This document shows, one piece after another, positions 8,509-14,847 of a stretch of 16,695 nucleotides of DNA (position 1 is the stretch's first letter; the number at the start of each line of letters is the position of its first letter). The position numbers were made by a program, and so were the translations under genes. Origin of the DNA: an uncultured bacterium. GTDB lineage: Bacteria > Hydrogenedentota > Hydrogenedentia > Hydrogenedentales > JAEUWI01. The stretch lies in the NCBI GenBank assembly GCA_937895305.1, contig CALAXS010000134.1:1-16695 (forward strand), written 5' to 3'. The notes below the pieces were generated by a model. That model searched no databases, had not been told where the DNA came from, and saw nothing but the letters and a program-made list of their open reading frames with translations.

Positions 8509-8801
8509 ACCCCATTATTAAATCCTATATAGACAACATTGAGGACCGTCTCCATTCGCTGGAGTCGGTCCTTGCCGATCAAAAAGAAGAAATCACCCAC
8601 CAGGCCGCTGCCCATGAGCGCTTACTCCAGCAATACTGGAGTCGTGGTAAAGAACTGGGTGTCATGCAACACAGCGCCGAAGAAATCACTGAAATCCAGG
8701 AGGAAAACGAACGCCTCAACGCAGCCAGGGAAGAACTTCTGGAACGTACCAATCGTGTCCTGGGCTATACCAAGGCACTCACGGAGGAATTCCGACAATG
8801 A
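8505..8801 (+). CDS. Small coiled-coil protein between pheT and zapA (ZapB-like role possible)
   Basis: A 98-residue, highly charged, helical protein without membrane segment or Cys. Heptad-like spacing of Leu/Ile runs from about residue 5 to the end (IEDRLHSLESVL, EEITEIQEENERL, LLERTNRVL), so a coiled coil is likely; a break with RGKELG lies near residue 45. I recognise no family by sequence. It overlaps pheT (ATGA) and the ZapA gene (ATGA), so the three are translationally coupled. ZapA acts with the coiled-coil protein ZapB in E. coli, and small coiled-coil genes beside zapA are common, so an adaptor working with ZapA is a reasonable inference. There is no strong ribosome site of its own. 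Confidence 0.75.
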   Translation: MNPIIKSYIDNIEDRLHSLESVLADQKEEITHQAAAHERLLQQYWSRGKELGVMQHSAEEITEIQEENERLNAAREELLERTNRVLGYTKALTEEFRQ

Positions 8802-9112
8802 GCGCTGAAGAGCTGATTCGCGTAAAAATTGCCAACGCTACCCTCCAGGTGCCCATCTACATCGACGAAGCCACCACCCTGAAAATCGTCGAAGAGATCT
8901 CTAAACGCTTCAAGGATATTGAAGAAGAGAGTGTCCGCATCGACACCCAGGCCTTCGCCCTCCATACCGCATTCACCTACGCCATTGAAAAACACGCCCT
9001 GGAACAACAGCAGGACGACGACAACCGTACCATGGTCAAGGCCCTCGACAAAATCACAACCCGCCTCGACGACCTCACCGACCGCTTCACCCTCAACGAC
9101 TCTGACCAATAA
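8798..9112 (+). CDS. zapA: ZapA-like cell division protein
   Basis: A 104-residue protein of the ZapA type, which binds FtsZ, bundles its filaments and stabilises the Z ring in the cytosol. The N-terminal half has the ZapA pattern: a short beta strand (IRVKIANATLQVPI), then a helix (ATTLKIVEEISKRFKDIEE) and a second long helix with FALHTAFTYAIE in place of the usual AL..A..L. The C-terminal half (70-104) is polar and helical, suited to the tetramer coiled coil. GGAGG (8783-8787) lies ten bases before the ATG. zapA downstream of pheT with a coiled-coil gene is a known arrangement. Sequence similarity is modest, so the family call rests on pattern, size and context together. Confidence 0.75.
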   Translation: MSAEELIRVKIANATLQVPIYIDEATTLKIVEEISKRFKDIEEESVRIDTQAFALHTAFTYAIEKHALEQQQDDDNRTMVKALDKITTRLDDLTDRFTLNDSDQ

Positions 9113-9144
9113 CTCCAACACCACGATAATGAGCGGAGCAATCC

Positions 9145-9195
9145 CTCGTTCCCATGCTTTGCGTAGGGATGCATATCCCGGAAATCTGCTCTGGA
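9145..9195 (+). repeat. REP-like palindromic repeat, degenerate copy A
   Basis: CTCGTTCCCATGC, a short turn, then GCGTAGGGATGCATA forms an imperfect hairpin, and the following TCTGCTCTGGA completes the element. The same order (CTCGTTCCCA..GC, G.GGGAATGCATA, TTCTGCTCCGGA) recurs at 16312-16362 in the same orientation. This resembles a widely spread intergenic palindrome with core GTTCCCAAGCTCCAGCTTGG, recalled from memory. This copy is the more decayed. Confidence 0.55.
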
Positions 9196-9299
9196 CAGCG
9201 ATGAAGCTGCACTGATGACAATGATGTAGGGAAACAACTAATTTAATGCAGGCCCATGCTATCGGTTGCACCCCCATAGCCCGTTATGCTAGTGTACAG

Positions 9300-9467
9300 T
9301 CCCGTTGGAAGACGGGGCGCATATCGCCCGAATCCAGGCTTTGATTGAGGGTTATGACACGGCTTTGTGTCAACAATGGATGGGGTTTTATGTTGTGAAC
9401 CGCATAGAGTCACGTAGATTAAACGTGCTCTTTCATCGGTCTGAATCATTCAGATTCACCGAAACGG
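9300..9467 (+). ncRNA. Possible structured RNA downstream of zapA (6S-like position)
   Basis: A run of hairpins: GGGCG/CGCCC (9315-9319, 9325-9329), TGACAC/GTGTCA (9355-9360, 9367-9372), GAG-CACGT/ACGTG-CTC with one bulged T (9407-9415, 9423-9430), and CGGTCTGAAT/ATTCAG..ACCG with a 4-nt bulge (9437-9461). A closing helix CCGTT (9302-9306) / AACGG (9463-9467) could join the ends of a ~166-nt rod. A weak upstream promoter is possible (TTGCAC 9266-9271, TAGTGT 9290-9295, spacer 18). 6S RNA genes often lie just after zapA in other bacteria. I do not see recognisable 6S primary sequence, so this is a hypothesis. Confidence 0.3.
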
Positions 9468-9585
9468 TTCTCCTGCCACTCTTCACCCCTTCCCAAAGCT
9501 TCACGAATTATGGGACGTACATCGCCTGCACAAGACAGGAAAGCTGTATCCCCACTATATCCATGTGCGGAAGGAAAATGGACCA

Positions 9586-11217
9586 ATGACCAAGTATGTG
9601 TTTGTAACGGGCGGCGTAGTATCTTCAATCGGCAAAGGTGTCATGGCGGCCAGCCTTGGCATGCTCCTTGAAGCCCGGGGCTTCAAAATCGCCATCATGA
9701 AACTCGACCCCTACATCAACGTCGATCCCGGTACTATGAATCCCTTCGAGCACGGCGAAGTCTTCGTCACTGACGATGGTGCTGAAACCGATCTCGACCT
9801 CGGTCACTACGAACGTTTTACCACGTGCACCCTCTCCCAAAAGAGTAACGCCACCACGGGCGGTATCTATAACGCTGTCATCCAGAAAGAACGCCGTGGT
9901 GAATACCTTGGTAAAACCGTCCAGGTTATTCCCCATATCACCGACGAAATCAAGTCCCGCATCCGCTCCCTCACCGCTGACCAGGAAGAAGAAGTCGATA
10001 TCGTAATTATCGAAATCGGCGGCACTGTTGGCGATATTGAAAGCCTTCCCTTCCTCGAAGCACTCCGCCAATTCCGCCTTGAAATCGGCCCACCCAACTG
10101 CTGCTTCTGCCATGTGACCCTCGTGCCCTACATCGAAGCTGCGGGTGAACTCAAGACCAAGCCAACCCAGCACAGCGTACGTTCCCTGCGAGACATCGGT
10201 ATACAGCCCAACGTAATTGTCTGCCGTACAGGTACCCAGACCCTATCCGACAACGAACGACACAAAATTGCCATGTTCTGCGACGTCATGGACGATGCTA
10301 TCATTAGTGCCGAAGATACCTCACCCTTCTACGCTATCCCCCTGAACTTCAAAAACCAGAAACTTGACGAAACCGTACTCAACCTCTTCGGTATCGATCC
10401 CCCCGAAAGCGACCTTAGCGATTGGATCGCTATGGTGGACCGCCTTAACAAAGTGGACAAGACCCTGCGCATCGCCGCTGTCGGTAAATACATCGATCAT
10501 GACGATGCCTACAAGAGCATCAACGAAGCCTTCGACCATGCTGGCATCGTCAATGACTGTAGCATCGACCTCCAATGGATCGACTCAGAACGCTTCGAAA
10601 AAGGTGAAGACCCCGCCGATGTACTGGCAGATTTCGACGGTGTGCTCGTCGGCCCCGGCTTTGGCTCGCGCGGTATCGAAGGCAAAATTCGCGCCGTACA
10701 ACATGCACGCGAATCCAAGCTTCCGTTCTTCGGTATTTGCCTCGGCATGCAAATCGCCTGCCTCGAACTCGCCCGAAACCTCCTCGGCCTGAAAAACGCC
10801 AACTCCACTGAATTCGACCCGGAAACCCCCGATCCCATTATCTCCCTACTCACCGAACAAAAAGGAATCAAGGACATGGGGGGGACCATGCGCCTCGGTG
10901 CCTATCGCTGTGAATTACAGGAAAACACCAGAGCCCGTGCAGCCTACGGCAAGGACGTTATCTCTGAACGCCACCGTCATCGCTATGAATTTAACAATGC
11001 CTACCTCGAAGCCATGCAGAAAGATGCTGGTATGGTTGTGAGTGGCTGGCACCCCAAAGGCGACCACAACCTCGTTGAAATCGTTGAACTGGCTGATCAC
11101 CCCTGGTTCTGCGCTGCTCAATTCCACCCCGAATTCAAGAGCACCCCGCTCAAGCCGCAGCCCCTCTTCAAAGACTTCGTAGCGGCCGCTCTGGCCCATC
11201 AGGAGGCCCGTGGCTAA
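9586..11217 (+). CDS. pyrG: CTP synthase
   Basis: Makes CTP from UTP, ATP and glutamine, the last step of pyrimidine nucleotide synthesis, in the cytosol. The N-terminal amidoligase domain (1-270) opens with KYVFVTGGVVSSIGKG (P-loop) and contains DPYINVDPGTMNPFEHGEVF and IIEIGGTVGDIES. The class I glutamine amidotransferase domain (about 290-543) has nucleophile Cys385 in GICLGMQ and the partners His514 and Glu516 in FHPEF. At 543 residues it matches the E. coli enzyme (545) almost residue for residue. I chose the ATG at 9586, ten bases after GGAAGGA; the GTG at 9565 would lie upstream of that ribosome site. The stop overlaps the next gene by eight bases. Confidence 0.98.
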   Translation: MTKYVFVTGGVVSSIGKGVMAASLGMLLEARGFKIAIMKLDPYINVDPGTMNPFEHGEVFVTDDGAETDLDLGHYERFTTCTLSQKSNATTGGIYNAVIQKERRGEYLGKTVQVIPHITDEIKSRIRSLTADQEEEVDIVIIEIGGTVGDIESLPFLEALRQFRLEIGPPNCCFCHVTLVPYIEAAGELKTKPTQHSVRSLRDIGIQPNVIVCRTGTQTLSDNERHKIAMFCDVMDDAIISAEDTSPFYAIPLNFKNQKLDETVLNLFGIDPPESDLSDWIAMVDRLNKVDKTLRIAAVGKYIDHDDAYKSINEAFDHAGIVNDCSIDLQWIDSERFEKGEDPADVLADFDGVLVGPGFGSRGIEGKIRAVQHARESKLPFFGICLGMQIACLELARNLLGLKNANSTEFDPETPDPIISLLTEQKGIKDMGGTMRLGAYRCELQENTRARAAYGKDVISERHRHRYEFNNAYLEAMQKDAGMVVSGWHPKGDHNLVEIVELADHPWFCAAQFHPEFKSTPLKPQPLFKDFVAAALAHQEARG

Positions 11218-12139
11218 GGTACCTCTTGAACTCGAACTCAGGCTGCTCCTCTCCTGGCGAAACCAGGCACGCGCCCACGAGCGCAAAGCTGGAGAGCACC
11301 TGAAGCAAGGAAATCGGGCAGCCGGTTTCTACGCCATTCAGATTAAAGATCCCCAAAACCACATCGAAGCCTTTCGTAAACGCGAGACCCGAAGTATCGA
11401 AGCATTGGGGGTTAACCTGCGAAAGGCCCTGGCACGCAATGATCAGCTAACGCACGATGCCCAGGGGCATGGTAAAGAGCTTCGTAAGTTAAGCGAGCGC
11501 ATTCGGGGACTGCAAGCAGACCTGGAACGCTATAATGTACTCCTCACTACCGACGATCCCCAGGCCCTCGGTGGTGAAATTATCCTTCCCCTGGAGGACT
11601 ATCCCAAGCGCCTGGAAAGCAAGAGTTGGCTCTTGGGTATCAACCCGCTCAGCAAGACTGACCAGCGCACACTCGCCATTACCCTCATCTTCGTCGTCGC
11701 TATTTTCGTCGCCATCTCCATCTTTTGGAATTGGACCGGGGCCCTGCATTTCCAGGCCTATCCCCCGACCAATAACGACACGCTCCTCGTGCGAATTCAT
11801 AACGGCACCCAAAGCCCCATCACCCTCGCCCTGCCCGATACTCCCACAGGCACCCACACCATTCGCGTAGATGTGCTGACAAGTGGGGGAGATGATGGCA
11901 CCTGGATATTGGCGCAACCTCAATCCACCCAATGGGTTTACAACGGCTACCCCACCACCCAGCTAGACCCGGTCCAGATCCTGCAGAGTCTCTATTGTGA
12001 ATTTAGCCTCGATCTGAAGCAGCTCATGACCACCATCCCGGATGCCCATGCAATTAAGCTCACCTTCATCGACGCGAAGGATCGTGAACTCGCCACCCAG
12101 GAACACCACCTCACACAAAGCATCACCAACGACCAATAG
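11210..12139 (+). CDS. Single-pass membrane protein with cytoplasmic coiled coil, overlapping pyrG
   Basis: A 309-residue protein of unknown function. Residues 1-115 are charged and helical, likely a coiled coil (RNQARAHERKAGEHLKQG, LRKLSERIRGLQADLERY). One membrane helix spans about 154-175 (TLAITLIFVVAIFVAISIFW), and the last 130 residues look like a beta-rich extracytoplasmic domain (LLVRIHNGTQSPITLALP, TIRVDVLTSG). The start is GTG (11210), before the pyrG stop; no other start exists in the next 24 codons. AGGAGG (11201-11206) lies only three bases upstream, closer than optimal, so expression may rely on coupling to pyrG. I recognise no family. Hairpins follow the stop in the 12140-12347 gap. 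Confidence 0.7.
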   Translation: MAKVPLELELRLLLSWRNQARAHERKAGEHLKQGNRAAGFYAIQIKDPQNHIEAFRKRETRSIEALGVNLRKALARNDQLTHDAQGHGKELRKLSERIRGLQADLERYNVLLTTDDPQALGGEIILPLEDYPKRLESKSWLLGINPLSKTDQRTLAITLIFVVAIFVAISIFWNWTGALHFQAYPPTNNDTLLVRIHNGTQSPITLALPDTPTGTHTIRVDVLTSGGDDGTWILAQPQSTQWVYNGYPTTQLDPVQILQSLYCEFSLDLKQLMTTIPDAHAIKLTFIDAKDRELATQEHHLTQSITNDQ

Positions 12140-12347
12140 GTTGTATCATCGCGCGACATGGGGAATATAGAAATGCATCTTCCCCGCGAAGGCGGGGACC
12201 TCCGTATCGACGCTACTGACTCACCATTCGGGAGCTATAGACTCATCCTGTCAGCAACGACTATGTGTACAAGCAAAGCCGGTAGCAATCACCCGGAGAT
12301 TCCCTGCTCGGGAAAGATAAGGTAGGGCAATAAATTACAGCTTCCCA
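12140..12347. repeat. Convergent gap with two GC-rich hairpins
   Basis: This 208-bp gap lies between two convergent genes. It has a perfect 7-bp hairpin TCCCCGC (12181-12187) / GCGGGGA (12192-12198) with loop GAAG, resembling the common 'CCCGCGAAGGCGGG' intergenic repeat, and a smaller one TTCCC (12300-12304) / GGGAA (12310-12314). Neither is followed by a T-run on either strand, so intrinsic termination is possible but not shown. No gene is seen. Confidence 0.55.
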
Positions 12348-13154
12348 CTATCCGGAAGACCCACTCCGTCCCTGCTTCGCCCACTTCTCCTCCGTCTTGT
12401 GACGGCGCACCTCCTGCGCCTTGCGCACCTTGGGCATCCATACCCGCGGATCAATACTCGCAGGCAGCATGGCCTTTAAAAACGGCACCAGCAGCGCGTC
12501 ATTCATGTCATCACAAAACGAATCGTACAACTGCACATGATTCTTCAAGCGCATCGCCTCCGTATACTCCACCCCTATCTCGATAGAATCCAAATCTATA
12601 AACCGAAACGATTCACCATCCCGCGTAAATATATTCTTCCCCGACAGATCACCGTGAAACGCCCCGGAAGCCGTCAAGGCATTTACCGCCATGGCCAGTT
12701 TCGACAGGTACATTGAAAACGTATCCTGACTCCCACCGCGCTGTATCAATGCCCTTGAAAACACCTCCACATTACGCTCCTCCTCCAGATACACACTCAC
12801 TAGCGCATGTTGAAATATTAACCCCAGCAGGCTACGCTCCGCATAGGCTATAGGTACAGGGCAACCCACCTCATGCGCTACCAGATGATTCGCAGCAAAC
12901 CACCCCCGCCTATACCGCGCCTTCTTAAACGTTAACCGGATAATTCGACTCAACCAGCTCCCGCCTGCCATCTTCACCACCCAATCCCCGATACGATGCA
13001 CCCGACTCTTCTTCGATGACTTCAGAATCTCACCACCACTCTCAATCGCTTCCAACACGGACGCCGGGGTTACCCCATCATCATGGTAAACCGTCCAGCT
13101 CTTGAGGCGTGTACGCTTCACCGAATCCCTACAACATAAATCAGTCATATTCAC
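12348..13154 (-). CDS. LPS core kinase-like protein (Kdo/WaaP/InaA superfamily)
   Basis: A 268-residue member of the small protein-kinase-like group that phosphorylates sugars of LPS, probably acting at the inner face of the cytoplasmic membrane. Catalytic loop FHGDLSGKNIF gives His167, Asp169 and Asn174; the metal-binding motif IDLDSI gives Asp187/Asp189. Lys61 in WVVKM is the probable ATP-contacting lysine, followed by a basic stretch (FKKARYRRGW). The start is GTG at 13154, overlapping the stop of the upstream kinase gene; AAGGG lies eight bases before it, whereas ATG at 13148 is less well spaced. It is the downstream partner of a two-gene unit. The exact sugar (Kdo or heptose) cannot be told; a more remote InaA/YrbL-like role is also possible. 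Confidence 0.75.
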   Translation of the reverse strand: MNMTDLCCRDSVKRTRLKSWTVYHDDGVTPASVLEAIESGGEILKSSKKSRVHRIGDWVVKMAGGSWLSRIIRLTFKKARYRRGWFAANHLVAHEVGCPVPIAYAERSLLGLIFQHALVSVYLEEERNVEVFSRALIQRGGSQDTFSMYLSKLAMAVNALTASGAFHGDLSGKNIFTRDGESFRFIDLDSIEIGVEYTEAMRLKNHVQLYDSFCDDMNDALLVPFLKAMLPASIDPRVWMPKVRKAQEVRRHKTEEKWAKQGRSGSSG

Positions 13155-13903
13155 TTTTTACGCCCTTGCATCCAATCCGAAATACGCCCCTTCAACCCAT
13201 ACACCCCCCGCATCACCACACCCGCTTCAGCACCATAACCAACACACAACGCATCGAATAATACGTCATCGTGACCATTCTTCTCCAGAGAGCGTCGAAA
13301 TCGAAGTAAATTCCGCATGCACTGCCCCTTCGACCACGGCACTTCCTGCCACTGTGCACCATCAAAATCAATCAGTTTCGGCACACCCTCATGGACCAGC
13401 ACATTCTTAATCTGCAAATCCGCATGCCAGATTCCCCCATCATGCATCGCACGTATCAAAGCACCACACGCCTTCATCATTGCCACCTCATCCGCCTCTG
13501 ACTTACCCGGTAACCACTGATGTAAATTCGGACACGCCAAATCCTCTGTCGCTATACTACCGGAATACCAGGCACCCGTCCTGCGCCAGACCACCCCCAA
13601 CACCAAGGGCACCGCTAGCCCCATAGCCTGCGCACGGCAATGGACTTCAAGCTCCGCTAGCGGCCTGTTCTCACCATAATAGCGATCCTTACTGAAATAT
13701 CGAACCACGCCACCCCGTAGATAGGGGCGAATCAACCCCGCGCCATCACCATACTCAAATTGCAGCAAATGCCCACGTCCATCGCTGTGCATAGGCGTAC
13801 ACACAGCTGGATGGACTAGTGCCTCTTCAATAGCAGAAGCAAAGGACACAAGCGCTCGCCCTTCCCATTCGCCATTCGTAAATGTAATATAATCAGTTTC
13901 CAT
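13151..13903 (-). CDS. kdkA: 3-deoxy-D-manno-octulosonic acid (Kdo) kinase family protein
   Basis: Kinase of the KdkA type, which phosphorylates the Kdo residue of lipid A-Kdo using ATP. The N-terminal lobe has the family block LIRPYLRGGVVRYFSKDRYY followed by RPLAELEVHCRAQAMGLAVP. The catalytic loop is IWHADLQIKNVLV with His160, Asp162 and Asn167, and IDFDGA holds Asp179/Asp181 (numbering from the ATG at 13903). The product is 250 residues, near the family length. I chose ATG 13903, with GGAA a few bases upstream; a TTG at 13912 would add three residues. The second kinase gene overlaps its end. It is divergent from the acetyltransferase gene across about 95 bp. The symbol rests on motif similarity; the target is inferred. 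Confidence 0.8.
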   Translation of the reverse strand: METDYITFTNGEWEGRALVSFASAIEEALVHPAVCTPMHSDGRGHLLQFEYGDGAGLIRPYLRGGVVRYFSKDRYYGENRPLAELEVHCRAQAMGLAVPLVLGVVWRRTGAWYSGSIATEDLACPNLHQWLPGKSEADEVAMMKACGALIRAMHDGGIWHADLQIKNVLVHEGVPKLIDFDGAQWQEVPWSKGQCMRNLLRFRRSLEKNGHDDVLFDALCVGYGAEAGVVMRGVYGLKGRISDWMQGRKK

Positions 13904-13998
13904 ACGTTCCAAGGATCATGACCGACCAGCACAGAGTGATGCAAGCTCCATTGCCTACAATAATTTAAAAAAACCAGATACAATAACAGGAAAGCACT
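13904..13998. promoter_or_regulatory. AT-rich divergent intergenic region, probable promoters
   Basis: This region separates the kinase pair (minus) from the acetyltransferase gene (plus). It has a run of seven A and two TACAAT boxes (13956-13961, 13979-13984), each 5/6 to the -10 consensus on the plus strand. No convincing -35 partners were found, so starts are not assigned. AGGA (13988-13991) is the ribosome site of the plus-strand gene. Confidence 0.35.
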
Positions 13999-14520
13999 AT
14001 GATTCGCCCAGCAACACCCCACGATGCACCTGCACTCTGCGCCATCTATAACCCGTACATCACCGACGACCTCACCAGTTTTGAAAAAGAACCCGTCGCC
14101 GAAAAGGCCATGGCCGGGCGTATCCGAAGCATCTCCGAAGACTACCCCTGGCTGGTCTATGAACAAGATAACACCATACTCGGCTTCGCCTATGCCAGCC
14201 AATGGAAATCCCGACACGCCTACCGCTTCGCCGCCGAAACCACCATTTACCTGCCCCAATCCACCACCCGCCAGGGCATTGGCACCCCCCTGTATACCGA
14301 ACTCCTCAAACGCATCACCGACCAGGGCATCACCCAGGCCATCGCCTGTATCGCCATCCCCAATCCCGCCAGCACAGCCTTCCACGCTAAACTCGGCTAC
14401 AAAGAAGTCGCCCACTTCCCCAAGGTCGGCTTCAAATTCGACCAATGGATCGACGTCCAATACTGGCAAAAAGCCCTTGCCGGGCGGGCGACAAACAACG
14501 ATACACCCTACTTGGATTAA
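13999..14520 (+). CDS. GNAT acetyltransferase, phosphinothricin acetyltransferase-like
   Basis: A 173-residue cytosolic N-acetyltransferase that would move acetyl from acetyl-CoA to an amino group. It fits the PAT/Bar/YncA subfamily: opening IRPATPHDAPALCAIYNPYI with SFEKEP, then GFAYASQWKSRHAYRFAAET with the conserved tyrosine and glutamate, acetyl-CoA motif A in QSTTRQGIGTPLY, and motif B IPNPASTAFHAKLGYKEVAHF. Chromosomal members of this family act on varied amines such as methionine sulfone or sulfoximine, so herbicide resistance should not be assumed. AGGA lies seven bases before the ATG. It appears to be transcribed alone, divergent from the kinase pair; a repeat-rich gap follows. Confidence 0.9.
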   Translation: MIRPATPHDAPALCAIYNPYITDDLTSFEKEPVAEKAMAGRIRSISEDYPWLVYEQDNTILGFAYASQWKSRHAYRFAAETTIYLPQSTTRQGIGTPLYTELLKRITDQGITQAIACIAIPNPASTAFHAKLGYKEVAHFPKVGFKFDQWIDVQYWQKALAGRATNNDTPYLD

Positions 14521-14551
14521 GCATGGCGACAGAGAGTAACATACAAGTTGA

Positions 14552-14608
14552 GAATGACAGGGATGGCGGAATTGTCTTCTCTCTTGTCATTCCCGCGGAG
14601 GCGGGAAT
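14552..14608. repeat. REP-like composite inverted repeat
   Basis: A perfect 8-bp hairpin ATTCCCGC (14589-14596) / GCGGGAAT (14601-14608) with loop GGAG belongs to the very common GTCATTCCCGCG..GCGGGAATC intergenic repeat. Its TGTCATTC start (14585-14592) is also the inverted match of GAATGACA at 14552-14559, so a second half-element lies in opposite orientation. It follows the acetyltransferase stop by 31 bases and could also end its transcript. Confidence 0.65.
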
Positions 14609-14668
14609 CTCCGCGTTTACCCTCCTGGCTTAATTCGGGACCCCAAACCTTTAACGCCACCACCAACA

Positions 14669-14828
14669 CTCCCTCATTTCCCCTCCCATCTTCCTCTTAT
14701 CTTTTCCCTCCCTCTCCTCTCCCTAATTATCTTCCCTCTCCTATCCGTCCCCATCCGCGTTCTATTATCTTCTTCCTCCCTGTATTCTCCCTTCCCCATT
14801 CCTCCTCTGCGCCCTCCGCGCCTCTGCG
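14669..14828. repeat. Polypyrimidine tract ending in CCTCTGCG tandem units
   Basis: About 140 bases are almost wholly C and T on the plus strand (14669-14808), followed by three near-identical units: CCTCTGCG (14804-14811), CCTCCGCG (14813-14820) and CCTCTGCG (14821-14828). The tract lies between convergent gene ends. Similar 'CTCTGCGCC' units are spread in intergenic DNA of many bacteria, as I recall. No gene is seen here. Confidence 0.7.
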
Positions 14829-14847
14829 TTAAGGTATTTCCTACCCG

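Larger units (their letters stand above)
9113..9585 (+). other. 473-bp gap between zapA and pyrG
   Basis: No convincing protein is encoded. The left part holds a REP-like palindrome (9145-9195); the middle holds hairpin-rich sequence that may be a structured RNA (9300-9467). No clear terminator was found after zapA, and I could not place a convincing pyrG promoter. The pyrG ribosome site GGAAGGA lies at 9569-9575. Confidence 0.6.

Noticed and set aside
9565..9585. The GTG at 9565 as start of pyrG
   Set aside because: The ribosome site GGAAGGA lies after it, and CTP synthases start directly before KYVFVTGG.
9113..9585. A tRNA, tmRNA or SRP RNA in the zapA-pyrG gap
   Set aside because: I found no T-loop GGTTCGA with matching acceptor ends, no tmRNA-like ends and no SRP tetraloop core.
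9305..9589. A 94-codon open frame before pyrG
   Set aside because: It has a TTG start without ribosome site, resembles no family I know, runs over the pyrG start and covers hairpin-rich sequence; its composition looks like chance.
13999..14520. Acquired herbicide or antibiotic resistance gene
   Set aside because: PAT-like acetyltransferases are common chromosomal genes with varied substrates; no mobile element or composition shift surrounds it.
14024..14539. A 171-codon frame inside the acetyltransferase gene
   Set aside because: It is a Pro/Ser/Thr-rich shadow in another frame of a clear GNAT gene.
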